NCBI GenBank assembly: GCA_017649925.1
Contig: JAGCFX010000047.1
Span: 32,867-96,866 of the forward strand
Source of the DNA: Paludibacteraceae bacterium
Lineage (GTDB): Bacteria; Bacteroidota; Bacteroidia; Bacteroidales; Paludibacteraceae
Direction of reading: 5' to 3'
DNA: 64,000 nt
Positions 55,375 to 63,841 of this stretch are shown piece by piece. Position 1 is the first letter of the stretch; every line of letters starts with the position of its first letter. A program made the translations under genes and the position numbers. The notes under the pieces were generated by a model, which was not told the DNA's origin, searched no databases, and saw nothing but the letters and a program-made list of their open reading frames with translations.

Positions 55375-56621
55375 TGGCTAAAAAGCAAAATCAAAAAACC
55401 TGCAGTTTCTGCGGTCGTTCGATGCCGGAGATGTTCTCCGGTGAAGGCGATGCGCTTATATGTTCGGAATGCATCGAGGCTGGTCATCGTATGGTGGCTG
55501 CTATGCCGAAGTCGATTGGCGGTGAAGAGGACGGACTGACGCTGGCTAATCTGCCGACGCCGCAGGCTATCAAGGATTTTCTGGACTTGTACGTCATCGG
55601 TCAGGATGAAGCCAAGCGCTATCTCTCCGTAGCGGTCTATAATCATTACAAGCGCGTGCTGCAGGAGATCAGCAACGACGATGTGGAGATAGAGAAGAGC
55701 AACATCCTGCTGGTCGGTTCTACCGGAACGGGCAAGACGCTGCTCGCGCGCACGATTGCCAAGATGCTGAAGGTTCCCTTCGCCATAGGCGATGCTACTT
55801 CTCTGACTCAAGCCGGCTATGTGGGTGAAGACGTGGAGACACTGCTTGTTCGTCTGCTGCAGGATACCAATTATGATGTAAAAAAAGCGCAACGCGGTAT
55901 CGTGTTTATCGACGAAATAGATAAGATTGCCCGCAAATCGGAGAACCCGTCCATCACCCGCGATGTGAGCGGAGAAGGTGTGCAGCAGAGTTTGCTGAAG
56001 ATGCTGGAGGGTTCGATCATCAATGTACCGCCACAAGGCGGACGTAAGCATCCGGAGCAGGAATGTATCCCTGTGGATACGAAAAATATCCTTTTCATCT
56101 GCGGCGGTGCTTTTGACGGCATCGAGCGTAAGATATCGCAGCGCATGAATACGCAGGCGGTAGGCTTTGCGGCGCAGGAACAGGCGGCGCAGGTGGACCG
56201 AGACAACTTACTGCAGTATATCGCGCCGCAGGACCTCAAGTCGTACGGACTGATTCCCGAGATCATTGGTCGTCTGCCGGTGCTCACGTATCTGCAACCG
56301 CTTAACCGCGAGGCGCTGCGTAATATCCTTACGGAGCCGAAGAACGCGCTTACCAAGCAGTACAAGAAACTGCTGGGCATGGATAATGTGACGCTCTCAT
56401 TCGCGGACGATGCATTGGATTATATCGTGGATAAGGCGCTGGAGTACAAACTCGGCGCACGCGGACTGAGAGGACTGATGGAGGCAGTGATGACGGATCT
56501 GATGTTCGAACTGCCGAACCACAAGCAGACAGGCAAACAGCAGTCGTTTACGGTCACCAAAGAATATGCGGAGCGGAAGTTGAGCCGCGAGAAGTTGGTA
56601 AGACTAAAGAATGCAGGATAA
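55374..56621 (+). CDS. clpX: ClpX ATPase, unfoldase of ClpXP
   Basis: ClpX (415 residues) unfolds substrates for ClpP. The N-terminal zinc finger has CSFCGRS and CSECIEAG. Walker A is [14 protein letters not shown], Walker [11 protein letters not shown], followed by [17 protein letters not shown]. The ClpP-binding loop region is near [10 protein letters not shown]-terminal domain with [14 protein letters not shown] ends the protein. The stop codon is part of the A run of the terminator at 56620-56651. Confidence 0.98.
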   Translation: MAKKQNQKTCSFCGRSMPEMFSGEGDALICSECIEAGHRMVAAMPKSIGGEEDGLTLANLPTPQAIKDFLDLYVIGQDEAKRYLSVAVYNHYKRVLQEISNDDVEIEKSNILLVGSTGTGKTLLARTIAKMLKVPFAIGDATSLTQAGYVGEDVETLLVRLLQDTNYDVKKAQRGIVFIDEIDKIARKSENPSITRDVSGEGVQQSLLKMLEGSIINVPPQGGRKHPEQECIPVDTKNILFICGGAFDGIERKISQRMNTQAVGFAAQEQAAQVDRDNLLQYIAPQDLKSYGLIPEIIGRLPVLTYLQPLNREALRNILTEPKNALTKQYKKLLGMDNVTLSFADDALDYIVDKALEYKLGARGLRGLMEAVMTDLMFELPNHKQTGKQQSFTVTKEYAERKLSREKLVRLKNAG

Positions 56622-56651
56622 AAAAATGCGGCTATGCGCCGCTTTTTTTTT
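56620..56651. terminator. bidirectional terminator between clpX and the DUF4270 gene
   Basis: GCGGC (56628-56632) and GCCGC (56638-56642) with a 5-nt loop, seven A before and nine T after. It can stop clpX transcripts and the leftward DUF4270 transcript. Confidence 0.9.
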
Positions 56652-56654
56652 GTA

Positions 56655-58052
56655 TTAGAATCCACTGTAAACCAATTCCAGTTCCATACCGTTCTTGGCG
56701 GAGCGTATCTTGGTTGCCGATACCGTCTGCTGCTGTTTGACAGCGGAGACAGCGGTAGTCGATTGGGTGGTATAACTCGTCTCAATCGTTACCGGCACCA
56801 GCAGCATATTCAGAATGGAATCATTGAAGGCCTGACGCAGTTGGTTGGTTAGGAACTCCGACAGATCATAACTGTAGTAATAGATGACATTGCCTGCCGA
56901 ATCGGTGCTTTGCGTCAGTTGTCCCAGTAGTGCGCAGGTATCGGTCGGCAGCTCTTTATTCTTGAAGAATCGCTCCATACTGCTCTCGCGAATCAGCAGC
57001 ATATACGATGCCGGTTGCAGCCAGTCGTTGCGTTTGACGTTGCTCGCCGTGCCTTCATATACGTTCTCCACCGCCACGCGCACTTCCGCCTTGTTGACAT
57101 ACGGACGTTTCCAACCTACGTTGTCGAAAATCATCTCCTCAATGCGCTCCATCGGGAATCGCAGGCGCGTGTATACGCCCGCGGGCGCGATAATATAATT
57201 ATAGGTGTCGGAGTCTTTTTGCAGCGTCTCCACCCATTGTTTTTTGTCGCGGTATGCCACATGATTGATGGTGCGGACCTCTGAATTGGCATAGAACGCT
57301 TTCATGTCGCTCACAGTGGTATCGCGTCCTGCTTTCTGGTACGAGAAATGATAGTAAACGCCCAGCGCGATATCGGTGACATTCAGCACGGTGGACGAAC
57401 CGAACGATGTCTCGAGCAGCAAGCCATTGAATTGCTCATTGAATTTCTCCTGGCTTTCAAAAGCATTGATGGCCGCGAAATAGGCTTCAAAATCATCGTT
57501 CACGCGCATCCTGACCATCGGCACGTAGGTGCCGCTGCTATTGGCGACGGAGTCCATCTTCTCGGACGCAACCACGACGCGGCGATTGGTCAAAATACTC
57601 TTCTCGCGCGAACAGAAACGATTGATATCCAGGTCGGTAGGATAGGTGCCGGAGTATTGGAATGTACCTTTATCCAGCATATACGCATTGATAGCCATCG
57701 GCGCTTTGGCGTCTCCCACCCAGCTATGATACGAAACGAACAGACATATCGAATCCACGGCGTATCCCTCCGGATAGGAATAGCCTTCCGGACATGCCAG
57801 CTGCGTCAGAATAGATGCGCGCAGCAGACCGTAATCGGTTTCTATTTCGCCTAAGAGGAATGAATCGGCTTGCGAGATGATAGCGCGGCAACTGTCGATG
57901 CCGGAGGCAATGGAGAACGTATCTACCAGAACGATGATCTCATCCTCCTCGTTCAAAACCGACTGGCCCGTATTCGCCACATCGTCTTTGCAGGACGAGA
58001 AGGCGCATACCAGTCCGATTAACAACCCTATGAACGCGATGCGTTTATTCAT
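56655..58052 (-). CDS. DUF4270 family lipoprotein
   Basis: A protein of 465 residues from ATG 58052, with a lipoprotein signal (MNKRIAFIGLLIGLVCAFSSC, Cys at 21). The rest is beta-rich: FLLGEIETDYGLLRASILTQL near the start fits the DUF4270 family of outer membrane-associated Bacteroidota lipoproteins. Its place after a glycogen synthase-like gene is one I recall from other members of the phylum. The function is not known. It overlaps the synthase gene by 8 nt. Confidence 0.82.
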   Translation of the reverse strand: MNKRIAFIGLLIGLVCAFSSCKDDVANTGQSVLNEEDEIIVLVDTFSIASGIDSCRAIISQADSFLLGEIETDYGLLRASILTQLACPEGYSYPEGYAVDSICLFVSYHSWVGDAKAPMAINAYMLDKGTFQYSGTYPTDLDINRFCSREKSILTNRRVVVASEKMDSVANSSGTYVPMVRMRVNDDFEAYFAAINAFESQEKFNEQFNGLLLETSFGSSTVLNVTDIALGVYYHFSYQKAGRDTTVSDMKAFYANSEVRTINHVAYRDKKQWVETLQKDSDTYNYIIAPAGVYTRLRFPMERIEEMIFDNVGWKRPYVNKAEVRVAVENVYEGTASNVKRNDWLQPASYMLLIRESSMERFFKNKELPTDTCALLGQLTQSTDSAGNVIYYYSYDLSEFLTNQLRQAFNDSILNMLLVPVTIETSYTTQSTTAVSAVKQQQTVSATKIRSAKNGMELELVYSGF

Positions 58053-58890
58053 TATCCGTTTCTTTCGCAAGCAATGCCTCGAAAAAATCGAATTGCCGCT
58101 TGCATGCAGCCGTCAGGTCCTCTGTTGCTTCATAAGCCAAAATAGGCTTGCCTTTCGTCTCTGCATAATTGGCCACACGCTGGTTCGCTTTCGGCGTCGC
58201 ATATACGATAGCATCGGAGAAATCAACCGCCAGACGCATCAACTCTTCATATCCGACGGGGAAACCGGCGATGGATCGTACATCGGTGCTCGTGATGCCC
58301 TCCAAACGCAGTTTGTCTGCAAACTTGGTGGAGAAAGGTTTCTCGTATTCGTTATCGTCAATCATGAGCGCAATTTTCGCATTGGCGAAGAACGGCTCGT
58401 CGTTGAAGGCTTTCTTGAGATACATCGGAATGAGCGCACTCATCCATCCGGAGCACAGGATGATATCCGGCGTCCAGCGCAGTTTCTTCACCGTCTCGAT
58501 CACGCCGCGCGCATAGAAAATCACGCGGTCATCGTTGTCCGCGTACTCCACGCCGTTCTCGTCCGCAATGCCCTTGCGGCGGTGGAACAGATCATCGTTG
58601 TCGATGAAATAGATTTGGATACGCGCAGACTGAATCGACGCTACTTTGATGAGCAGCGGGTGGTCGGAGTCTTCGATGATCAGGTTCATACCTGAGAGAC
58701 GAATCACCTCGTGCAGTTGGTTGCGACGTTCATTGATCTCGCCGAACTTCGGCATGAACGTACGGGTCTCAAAACCGTGTCCCTGGAAATACTCCGGAAG
58801 CTGGCGATTCAGAAGGCGCATCGGCGTCTCTTCAGCCAGGTACGGATAGATCTCCTGAGAGATAAAAAGGATACGTTTGGGCTCTTTCAT
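58045..58890 (-). CDS. glycogen synthase-like protein (GT5 catalytic N-domain)
   Basis: A protein of 281 residues from ATG 58890 (MKEPKRILFISQEIYPYLAE); the much longer open frame upstream is only antisense of panC. It matches the N-terminal half of GT5 starch/glycogen synthases: ILFISQEIYPY, FMPKFGEINERRN, IYFIDNDDLFHR, and PDIILCSGWMSALIPMYLK. A C-terminal GT-B half is absent, as in the short Bacteroidota form. It may extend glucan from ADP- or UDP-glucose, in line with glgB at 43.9 kb, but with half the fold the activity is uncertain. Confidence 0.85.
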   Translation of the reverse strand: MKEPKRILFISQEIYPYLAEETPMRLLNRQLPEYFQGHGFETRTFMPKFGEINERRNQLHEVIRLSGMNLIIEDSDHPLLIKVASIQSARIQIYFIDNDDLFHRRKGIADENGVEYADNDDRVIFYARGVIETVKKLRWTPDIILCSGWMSALIPMYLKKAFNDEPFFANAKIALMIDDNEYEKPFSTKFADKLRLEGITSTDVRSIAGFPVGYEELMRLAVDFSDAIVYATPKANQRVANYAETKGKPILAYEATEDLTAACKRQFDFFEALLAKETDNE

Positions 58891-58916
58891 AAGCGTGTGC
58901 ACATTTTTTCGCAGTG

Positions 58917-58924
58917 CAAAATTA
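58917..58924 (-). promoter_or_regulatory. probable -7 box of the GT5-DUF4270 operon
   Basis: TAATTTTG on the minus strand, 27 nt before the start codon. The -33 position reads TTTC, so the match is weaker than for other promoters here. Confidence 0.5.
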
Positions 58925-58998
58925 CAAAAAAAAAATGACATTACGAAAAAAAAGAGAAAAAAAGTGACGAAAAATTTTATTTTTCGAGTATTTTTGAC

Positions 58999-59006
58999 TA
59001 TCTTTG
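58999..59006 (+). promoter_or_regulatory. probable -7 box of the panC operon
   Basis: TATCTTTG, 31 nt before the panC ATG. The -33 position is a plain T run (58975-58978) at 20 nt. Confidence 0.5.
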
Positions 59007-59037
59007 CACGTTTTTTTGAAAAATTCAACCCGTTTAT

Positions 59038-59901
59038 ATGAAAATTATCACTACTAAATCGGAATTGCAGGCCGCTGTACAGGCATGCAAAAAAGAGGGT
59101 AAAAAGATCGGTTTGGTGCCCACGATGGGTGCGTTGCATGCGGGTCATGCGTCGCTCGTGAAAAGAGCGGTGCGCGAGAACGATATCTGCGTGGTATCCG
59201 TTTTCGTCAACCCGACGCAGTTTAACAACAAAGAGGACCTCGCGAAGTACCCGCGTAACATTGAGCGCGATGCGGAGTTGCTCAGTTCCATCGGTGCGCA
59301 TTTCGTATTCGCGCCTACGCCGGAGGAGATGTATTCCGCCGAGGAGATGAATACCACGTTTGAGTTCGATTTCGCAGGTCTGGACAAGGTGATGGAAGGC
59401 AAGATGCGTCCCGGTCATTTCAACGGCGTGGTGCAGGTGGTCAGCCGTCTTTTCTATCTCGTGCAACCCGATAAGGCCTATTTCGGAGAGAAAGATTTTC
59501 AGCAGCTGGCGATTATCCATCATATGGTGGAGCGCAGTTCGATGGCGGGCACTTTCGGCAATCTGCAGATCATCGATTGTCCTATCGTACGTGAAGAGTC
59601 GGGTTTGGCACTCTCCAGCCGCAACGAGCGTCTGTCGGCGGAGGAGAAGCAAACGGCAGTGGAGATATCGAAAATTCTTTTCGAGTCCGTCAACTGGGCG
59701 GGTGACAAAGGAGCCACGGTGCCGAGCGTGCAGAAGCGCGTGATCAACGCCATCAATGCCGTACCGGGTTTGGAAGTCGAGTACTATGAGATAGTAGATC
59801 GGACGACCCTGCTGCCGACGGATACATTCAAACACGCAATCGGTTGTGTAACAGTTTATTGCGGCCCTGTTCGACTGATTGACAATATCATGTACGCATG
59901 A
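59038..59901 (+). CDS. panC: pantothenate synthetase
   Basis: PanC (287 residues) joins pantoate and beta-alanine with ATP. Motifs: LVPTMGALHAGHASLV (HIGH-like), VSVFVNPTQFNNKEDL, RPGHFNGVVQVVSRLF, FGEKDFQQLAIIHHM and LALSSRNERLS. Length is standard. It overlaps pdxB by 4 nt and starts the panC-pdxB-proS-DUF4294 group. Confidence 0.97.
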   Translation: MKIITTKSELQAAVQACKKEGKKIGLVPTMGALHAGHASLVKRAVRENDICVVSVFVNPTQFNNKEDLAKYPRNIERDAELLSSIGAHFVFAPTPEEMYSAEEMNTTFEFDFAGLDKVMEGKMRPGHFNGVVQVVSRLFYLVQPDKAYFGEKDFQQLAIIHHMVERSSMAGTFGNLQIIDCPIVREESGLALSSRNERLSAEEKQTAVEISKILFESVNWAGDKGATVPSVQKRVINAINAVPGLEVEYYEIVDRTTLLPTDTFKHAIGCVTVYCGPVRLIDNIMYA

Positions 59902-60932
59902 CGATTGTCGTCGATTCACAGATCCCTTTTTTCGTTGAGACGATCCATGACGGATGGCCTCAGGTGACGGTTCTCCCGCTGCGTGGCGAGGATATCACGG
60001 CTGCTGCCGTTCGCGATGCGGATGTGCTGGTTGTTCGTACGCGCACGCGGGTGGATGAGGCGTTGTTGCGGGACTCGAACGTACGGATGGTATGTACCGC
60101 CACCATCGGTTTTGACCATATCGATACCGCTTACTGCGAGTCGCACGGCATCCGGTGGATGTCCTGTCCCGGCTGCAATGCCCGGGCCGTATGCGATTAT
60201 ATCGAGGAAGCGCTCAACGAATATCATACAGCGCAGCGGTCTAACAGTGAAACGGTCCTACAGCCGAAGGCGGTCTTACAGCGTAGCGGTCTTGTTATAG
60301 GCATCGTCGGTGTAGGCCATGTGGGTTCATTGGTGGCGCAGATGGCGGAGAAACGGGGCATGAGCGTGCTGCTCAACGATCCGCCCATGCATATCGGCGT
60401 GGCGTTGGAAGAGATTGCGAGGCAGTGCGATATCATCACGTTCCATGTGCCGTTGGATGAGTCCACGTATCATCTGTGCGACGCGTCGTTTCTGGCGCAA
60501 TGCAAGCCCGGCGCACTTATCATCAATGCCGCACGCGGCGGAGTGGTGGACGAACAGGCATTGCTGCGAAGCGGACATCCTTTCATCCTCGATACATGGG
60601 AGAACGAACCGCACATCAACACCGCCGTGCTCGATAAGGCCTTGCTCGCCTCCATGCATATCGCCGGATACTCCGTAGAGGGCAAAAAAAACGCTACGCA
60701 GGCCTGTTTGGACGCAATTTCGGAAGAATTTTGCCTTCCGATTTTGAAATGTGAAAAAAAAGCAGTACCTTTGTGCCGGATTTTTAATCGAGAGCCTTGC
60801 GCTCGAGAAAAACATCGCTCCTTAGCGATTTCGGGGGATAACGCTCCCGGTTGGCTCATGCGGGTTAGCGAACAGCTGAAAGCGGCACCGCAGGATTTTG
60901 AACAATTACGCAAACAATATAAATTACGATAA
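59898..60932 (+). CDS. pdxB: erythronate-4-phosphate dehydrogenase
   Basis: PdxB (344 residues) carries out step two of pyridoxal phosphate synthesis. The 2-hydroxyacid dehydrogenase pattern is clear: TATIGFDHID, PGCNARAVCDYI, the NAD loop GIVGVGHVGSLVAQ, NAARGGVVDE and DTWENEP with the catalytic Glu; the expected His is in SMHIAGYS. The C-terminal dimerisation domain is short. Its stretch from about residue 285 to 320 (CRIFNREPCAREKHRSLAIS and on) has no likeness to the family and is encoded by a promoter-like and hairpin-rich piece of DNA. The last part, FEQLRKQYKLR, returns to the family pattern, so the frame is intact. Confidence 0.93.
   Translation: MTIVVDSQIPFFVETIHDGWPQVTVLPLRGEDITAAAVRDADVLVVRTRTRVDEALLRDSNVRMVCTATIGFDHIDTAYCESHGIRWMSCPGCNARAVCDYIEEALNEYHTAQRSNSETVLQPKAVLQRSGLVIGIVGVGHVGSLVAQMAEKRGMSVLLNDPPMHIGVALEEIARQCDIITFHVPLDESTYHLCDASFLAQCKPGALIINAARGGVVDEQALLRSGHPFILDTWENEPHINTAVLDKALLASMHIAGYSVEGKKNATQACLDAISEEFCLPILKCEKKAVPLCRIFNREPCAREKHRSLAISGDNAPGWLMRVSEQLKAAPQDFEQLRKQYKLR
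60743..60773 (+). promoter_or_regulatory. promoter inside pdxB, toward proS
   Basis: TTTG (60743-60746), 19 nt, TACCTTTG (60766-60773). The 24 nt at 60754-60777 are identical to those of the tRNA-Leu promoter (63065-63088). It would give proS a 150-nt leader. Confidence 0.65.
60788..60849 (+). other. three consecutive hairpins at the end of pdxB
   Basis: Hairpin 1: 60788-60792 with 60102-60106-type partner at 60802-60806 plus an inner pair. Hairpin 2: ATCGCT (60814-60819) with AGCGAT (60824-60829). Hairpin 3: CGGG (60832-60835) with CCCG (60846-60849). They lie between the internal promoter and proS and inside the pdxB frame. Confidence 0.5.
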
Positions 60933-62423
60933 ATGGCTAATTTCCAAAAATTGACTCCTCGCAGTGAGGATTATTCTAAGTGGTATAACGAGTTGGTCGT
61001 GAAGGCTGACCTGGCGGAGCAGAGTGCCGTACGCGGATGTATGGTGATCAAGCCGTATGGCTATGCCATATGGGAGACGATACAGACGGAACTGGACCGT
61101 CGTTTCAAGGAAAAGGGCGTGAAGAATGCCTATTTCCCGTTGTTGATTCCGAAGTCGTTCCTGAGCCGTGAGGCGGAGCACGTAGAGGGTTTTGCCAAAG
61201 AGTGTGCGGTGGTGACGCACCATCGTCTGATGAATGACCCGAACGGCAAGGGGGTCGTCGTGGACCCGCAGGCCAAACTGGAGGAAGAACTGATCATCCG
61301 TCCGACCTCGGAGACGATTATTTGGAGCACCTACAAGAACTGGATCTCGTCCTATCGCGACCTGCCGATATTGTGCAACCAATGGTGCAACGTGATGCGC
61401 TGGGAGATGCGTACGCGTCTGTTCCTGCGTACCGCGGAGTTCCTTTGGCAAGAGGGCCATACGGCGCATGAAACGAAAGAGGAGGCAGAGGATTACGCGC
61501 GTCAGATGCTCGATGTGTATGCCGATTTCGCGGAGAACGTGATGGCTATTCCGGTGGTGAAAGGTGTGAAGAGTCCGAACGAGCGTTTCGCCGGCGCACT
61601 CAATACCTATTGCATCGAAGCGCTGATGCAGGACGGCAAGGCGCTGCAGGCTGGTACGAGTCACTTCCTCGGGCAGAACTTCGCCAAGAGTTTTGACGTG
61701 CAGTTCCTCAGCAAAGAGAACAAATACGAATACGTATGGGCAACGAGTTGGGGCGTTTCCACGCGTCTGATGGGTGCGCTGATCATGACCCACAGCGATG
61801 ACAACGGACTCGTTCTGCCGCCGCATCTGGCACCGATACAGGTGGTCATCGTGCCTATCTTCAAGACTCCGGAGCAGCTGAACGCATTGATGGACAAACT
61901 CAACCCGATAGCCGACCAACTGAAGGCCCTTGGCATCCGCGTCAAAGTGGATACCGACGAGAAATATACGCCGGGATATAAGTTCGCGGACTATGAGTTG
62001 AAGGGTGTCCCGGTTCGTCTGGCGATGGGCGGTCGTGACCTCGAGAACGGTACGATAGAGATCGCGCGTCGCGATACGCAGACCAAAGAGACTATCTCGC
62101 TTGACGGCATTGTGGCTAAGATCCAGGCGCTGCTGGAGGAGATCCAGAAGAACCTGCTGACCAAAGCGCTCGACTTCCGTATCGCCGGCACCCGCGAGGT
62201 GAACAGTTACGACGAGTTCAAAGAGGAACTGAAGAAAGGCGGCTTCCTCTTGGCGCACTGGGATGGTACGGCGGAGACCGAGCAGCGTATCAAGGATGAG
62301 ACCAAGGCTACGATCCGTTGTATCCCCTTGGCTGACCTGCCGGGACATAAGAACGAACCGGGTAAGTGTATGGTCACGGGAAAACCGTCCGCAGGAAGGG
62401 TCATCTTTGCCCTCAATTATTAA
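60933..62423 (+). CDS. proS: prolyl-tRNA synthetase (short, archaeal/eukaryotic type)
   Basis: ProRS (496 residues), class II, of the short type without the editing insert of E. coli ProRS. Motif 1 region is [15 protein letters not shown], motif 2 [20 protein letters not shown], and motif 3 [19 protein letters not shown]. The anticodon-binding domain ([25 protein letters not shown]) and the C-terminal domain with [18 protein letters not shown] at the end follow. It begins on the base after the pdxB stop. Confidence 0.97.
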   Translation: MANFQKLTPRSEDYSKWYNELVVKADLAEQSAVRGCMVIKPYGYAIWETIQTELDRRFKEKGVKNAYFPLLIPKSFLSREAEHVEGFAKECAVVTHHRLMNDPNGKGVVVDPQAKLEEELIIRPTSETIIWSTYKNWISSYRDLPILCNQWCNVMRWEMRTRLFLRTAEFLWQEGHTAHETKEEAEDYARQMLDVYADFAENVMAIPVVKGVKSPNERFAGALNTYCIEALMQDGKALQAGTSHFLGQNFAKSFDVQFLSKENKYEYVWATSWGVSTRLMGALIMTHSDDNGLVLPPHLAPIQVVIVPIFKTPEQLNALMDKLNPIADQLKALGIRVKVDTDEKYTPGYKFADYELKGVPVRLAMGGRDLENGTIEIARRDTQTKETISLDGIVAKIQALLEEIQKNLLTKALDFRIAGTREVNSYDEFKEELKKGGFLLAHWDGTAETEQRIKDETKATIRCIPLADLPGHKNEPGKCMVTGKPSAGRVIFALNY

Positions 62424-62453
62424 TTGGCACGAAATTTGTCAGTAGCCCTGTAG

Positions 62454-63035
62454 ATGAAACGACTACTGCGCATATGGCTTTTATTGGCAGTGAGCATTCC
62501 TATGTTCGCTGCTAATAACTATATGGACTCCTGCCTGATCAAGGTGGAGAACGGCGATACGCTCTATATGGCTTGGCTGCATGAGGTTTGGGTGTACCCG
62601 CCGATGAAGTTCAAGAATAAGAAACAGGAGCGGTTCTACTGGCGCACCGTGCGGGATGTGAAAAAATGCCTGCCGTACGCGAAGCGTATCACCATGGATA
62701 TGGCGTATGCGGACGAGGAACTTGCCAAACTGCCGGATGACAAGAGTCGCCGCAAATGGTGGCGGAAGTTCGAGCGCCAGCTGTACAAGAAATACGAGAA
62801 GGATTTCCGTAATATGTATGCCTCGCAGGGACGGATGCTGATGCTCCTGCTGGATAGGGAAACGGACCGCACAAGTTATGACCTGATCAAGCAATACAAG
62901 GGCAAGGCTGCGGCTAATTTCTGGCAGTTCGTAGCCAAACTATTCAAGAACGACCTGAAGGAGGAATACGATGCCAGTGATAAGGACCGCATCACCGAGC
63001 GGGTGATTAACCTTGTCGAGGCAGGGCAATTGTAA
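62454..63035 (+). CDS. DUF4294 family exported protein
   Basis: A protein of 193 residues with a signal peptide (MKRLLRIWLLLAVSIPMFAA). The middle has DTLYMAWLHEVWVYPPMKFKN, followed by a long helical part (RFYWRTVRDVKKCLPYAKRI and WWRKFERQLYKKYEKDFR). This fits DUF4294, a family found in Bacteroidota whose function is unknown. It probably acts in the periplasm. It is 30 nt after proS and likely on the same mRNA. Confidence 0.85.
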   Translation: MKRLLRIWLLLAVSIPMFAANNYMDSCLIKVENGDTLYMAWLHEVWVYPPMKFKNKKQERFYWRTVRDVKKCLPYAKRITMDMAYADEELAKLPDDKSRRKWWRKFERQLYKKYEKDFRNMYASQGRMLMLLLDRETDRTSYDLIKQYKGKAAANFWQFVAKLFKNDLKEEYDASDKDRITERVINLVEAGQL

Positions 63036-63052
63036 TGATTTTTGCAAAAAAA

Positions 63053-63084
63053 TTTGCACAATTCAAAAAAAAGCAGTACCTTTG
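63053..63084 (+). promoter_or_regulatory. promoter of tRNA-Leu
   Basis: TTTG (63053-63056), 20 nt, TACCTTTG (63077-63084), about 24 nt before the mature tRNA. Confidence 0.8.
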
Positions 63085-63107
63085 TGCCCGATTTGTGGAA
63101 ATCCATT

Positions 63108-63193
63108 GCCGCGATGTTGGAATTGGTAGACAAGAAAGACTTAAAATCTTTTGCCCAGTGATGGGCGTGCCGGTTCGACCCCGGCTCGCGGTA
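63108..63193 (+). tRNA. tRNA-Leu (anticodon UAA)
   Basis: An 86-nt cloverleaf with a long variable arm. The acceptor stem GCCGCGA pairs with TCGCGGT (one G-U) and the discriminator base is A. The anticodon stem AAAGA/TCTTT carries the loop CTTAAAA with anticodon TAA at 63142-63144. The T arm has GGTTCGACC. The 3' CCA is not encoded. Confidence 0.95.
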
Positions 63194-63208
63194 CTCATTT
63201 CCAAGACA

Positions 63209-63242
63209 AGAGAGAAGCTTTTCGGGCTTCTCTCTCTCTTTT
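63209..63242 (+). terminator. terminator of tRNA-Leu
   Basis: AGAGAGAAGC (63209-63218) pairs with GCTTCTCTCT (63226-63235) around a 7-nt loop, followed by six T (63237-63242). Confidence 0.85.
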
Positions 63243-63257
63243 CTCCCTTCCCCCCAG

Positions 63258-63291
63258 TTCCCCTCCTTTTAGGGAGGGGTTAGGGGTAGGC
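63258..63291. repeat. GC-rich inverted repeat, intergenic copy
   Basis: CCCCTCC and GGGAGGGG around a short A/T centre, extended by TAGGGGTAGGC. Read on the minus strand it aligns with the in-gene copy at 10370-10401. Confidence 0.7.
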
Positions 63292-63295
63292 TTTT

Positions 63296-63685
63296 TTAGC
63301 CATTGGCTTGTTCCCACGCGGCCTTCTCGAGCGACCAGAGGTACGAACGCATGGTCTTTTTGCCGTTCGGCTCGTCTTTCTGCGCCTTGAAGTTCGCGTT
63401 GTCGGTCGCGATCTTCGTCAAGTCTTTACGACGTGCAGCTACCGCTGCTGCAATCTCGCCGAACTTGTTCTGCGCTGCCAACTCGTCGGCCGAATACGGT
63501 GTGCTGCGGGTGATCGAACTCAGTCCGCGCAGGTACAATCGCGTACAGTTGGGGTTGGTGGTTGCGGCCTTTCTGTGCGTACCGAGAATCATCTTCTGGT
63601 CGCGTGCGTGAGCCGATTTCTTGTTGATGCGGGTTAATGCACCGCTGACGGTCTTGATCGCGTCAGCCCATTCTACTACTGCCAT
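63296..63685 (-). CDS. small conserved Bacteroidales-type protein
   Basis: A protein of 129 residues from ATG 63685 (MAVVEWADAIKTVSGALTRI). It has basic and Ala-rich helices: MILGTHRKAATTNPNCTRLY, then STPYSADELAAQNKFGEI, AAAVAARRKDLTKIATD, and GKKTMRSYLWSLEKAAWEQ at the end. I recall small uncharacterised Bacteroidales proteins with the segments GTHRxAATTNPNCTRLY and KKTMxSYLW, so it is likely real and conserved. No signal peptide or catalytic motif is visible. A nucleic acid-binding role would fit the charge but is a guess. Confidence 0.7.
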   Translation of the reverse strand: MAVVEWADAIKTVSGALTRINKKSAHARDQKMILGTHRKAATTNPNCTRLYLRGLSSITRSTPYSADELAAQNKFGEIAAAVAARRKDLTKIATDNANFKAQKDEPNGKKTMRSYLWSLEKAAWEQANG

Positions 63686-63733
63686 TCGCGTTCGGCAATC
63701 GATCGCAAAGACCAAACCGCTATGCTAATTGGT

Positions 63734-63814
63734 GGGGGCGACCGATGCCTCCGCTCTTAAGTCCACAAACAGCCAAAGGCTTCGGTTTGTGTCCTTAGGG
63801 GAGAAGGCTCCTCT
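63734..63814 (+). other. cluster of hairpins, possible structured RNA
   Basis: GGGGGC (63734-63739) with GCCTCC (63747-63752); CACAAAC-AGCC (63764-63774) with GGCT-GTTTGTG (63778-63791); AGGGGAG (63797-63803) with CTCCTCT (63808-63814). The G-U pairs favour the plus strand. No promoter of the usual form is seen before it. Confidence 0.35.
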
Positions 63815-63841
63815 ATGCCGATTGAGAGGGGTTAAGGTTGG

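Noticed and set aside
58891-59919. N-terminal extension of the GT5-like protein
   Set aside because: The extension is antisense to panC and crosses both promoters; the protein family begins at ATG 58890.
60774-60932. T-box riboswitch ahead of proS
   Set aside because: No T-box sequence or specifier loop is seen, and T-boxes are not expected in this phylum.
59898-60932. Frameshift or pseudogene in pdxB
   Set aside because: The odd segment is in frame and the family-like end FEQLRKQYKLR follows it, so the gene reads through.
60924-62348. Open frame of 474 codons antisense to proS
   Set aside because: Fully antisense to a clear ProRS and without any recognisable motif.
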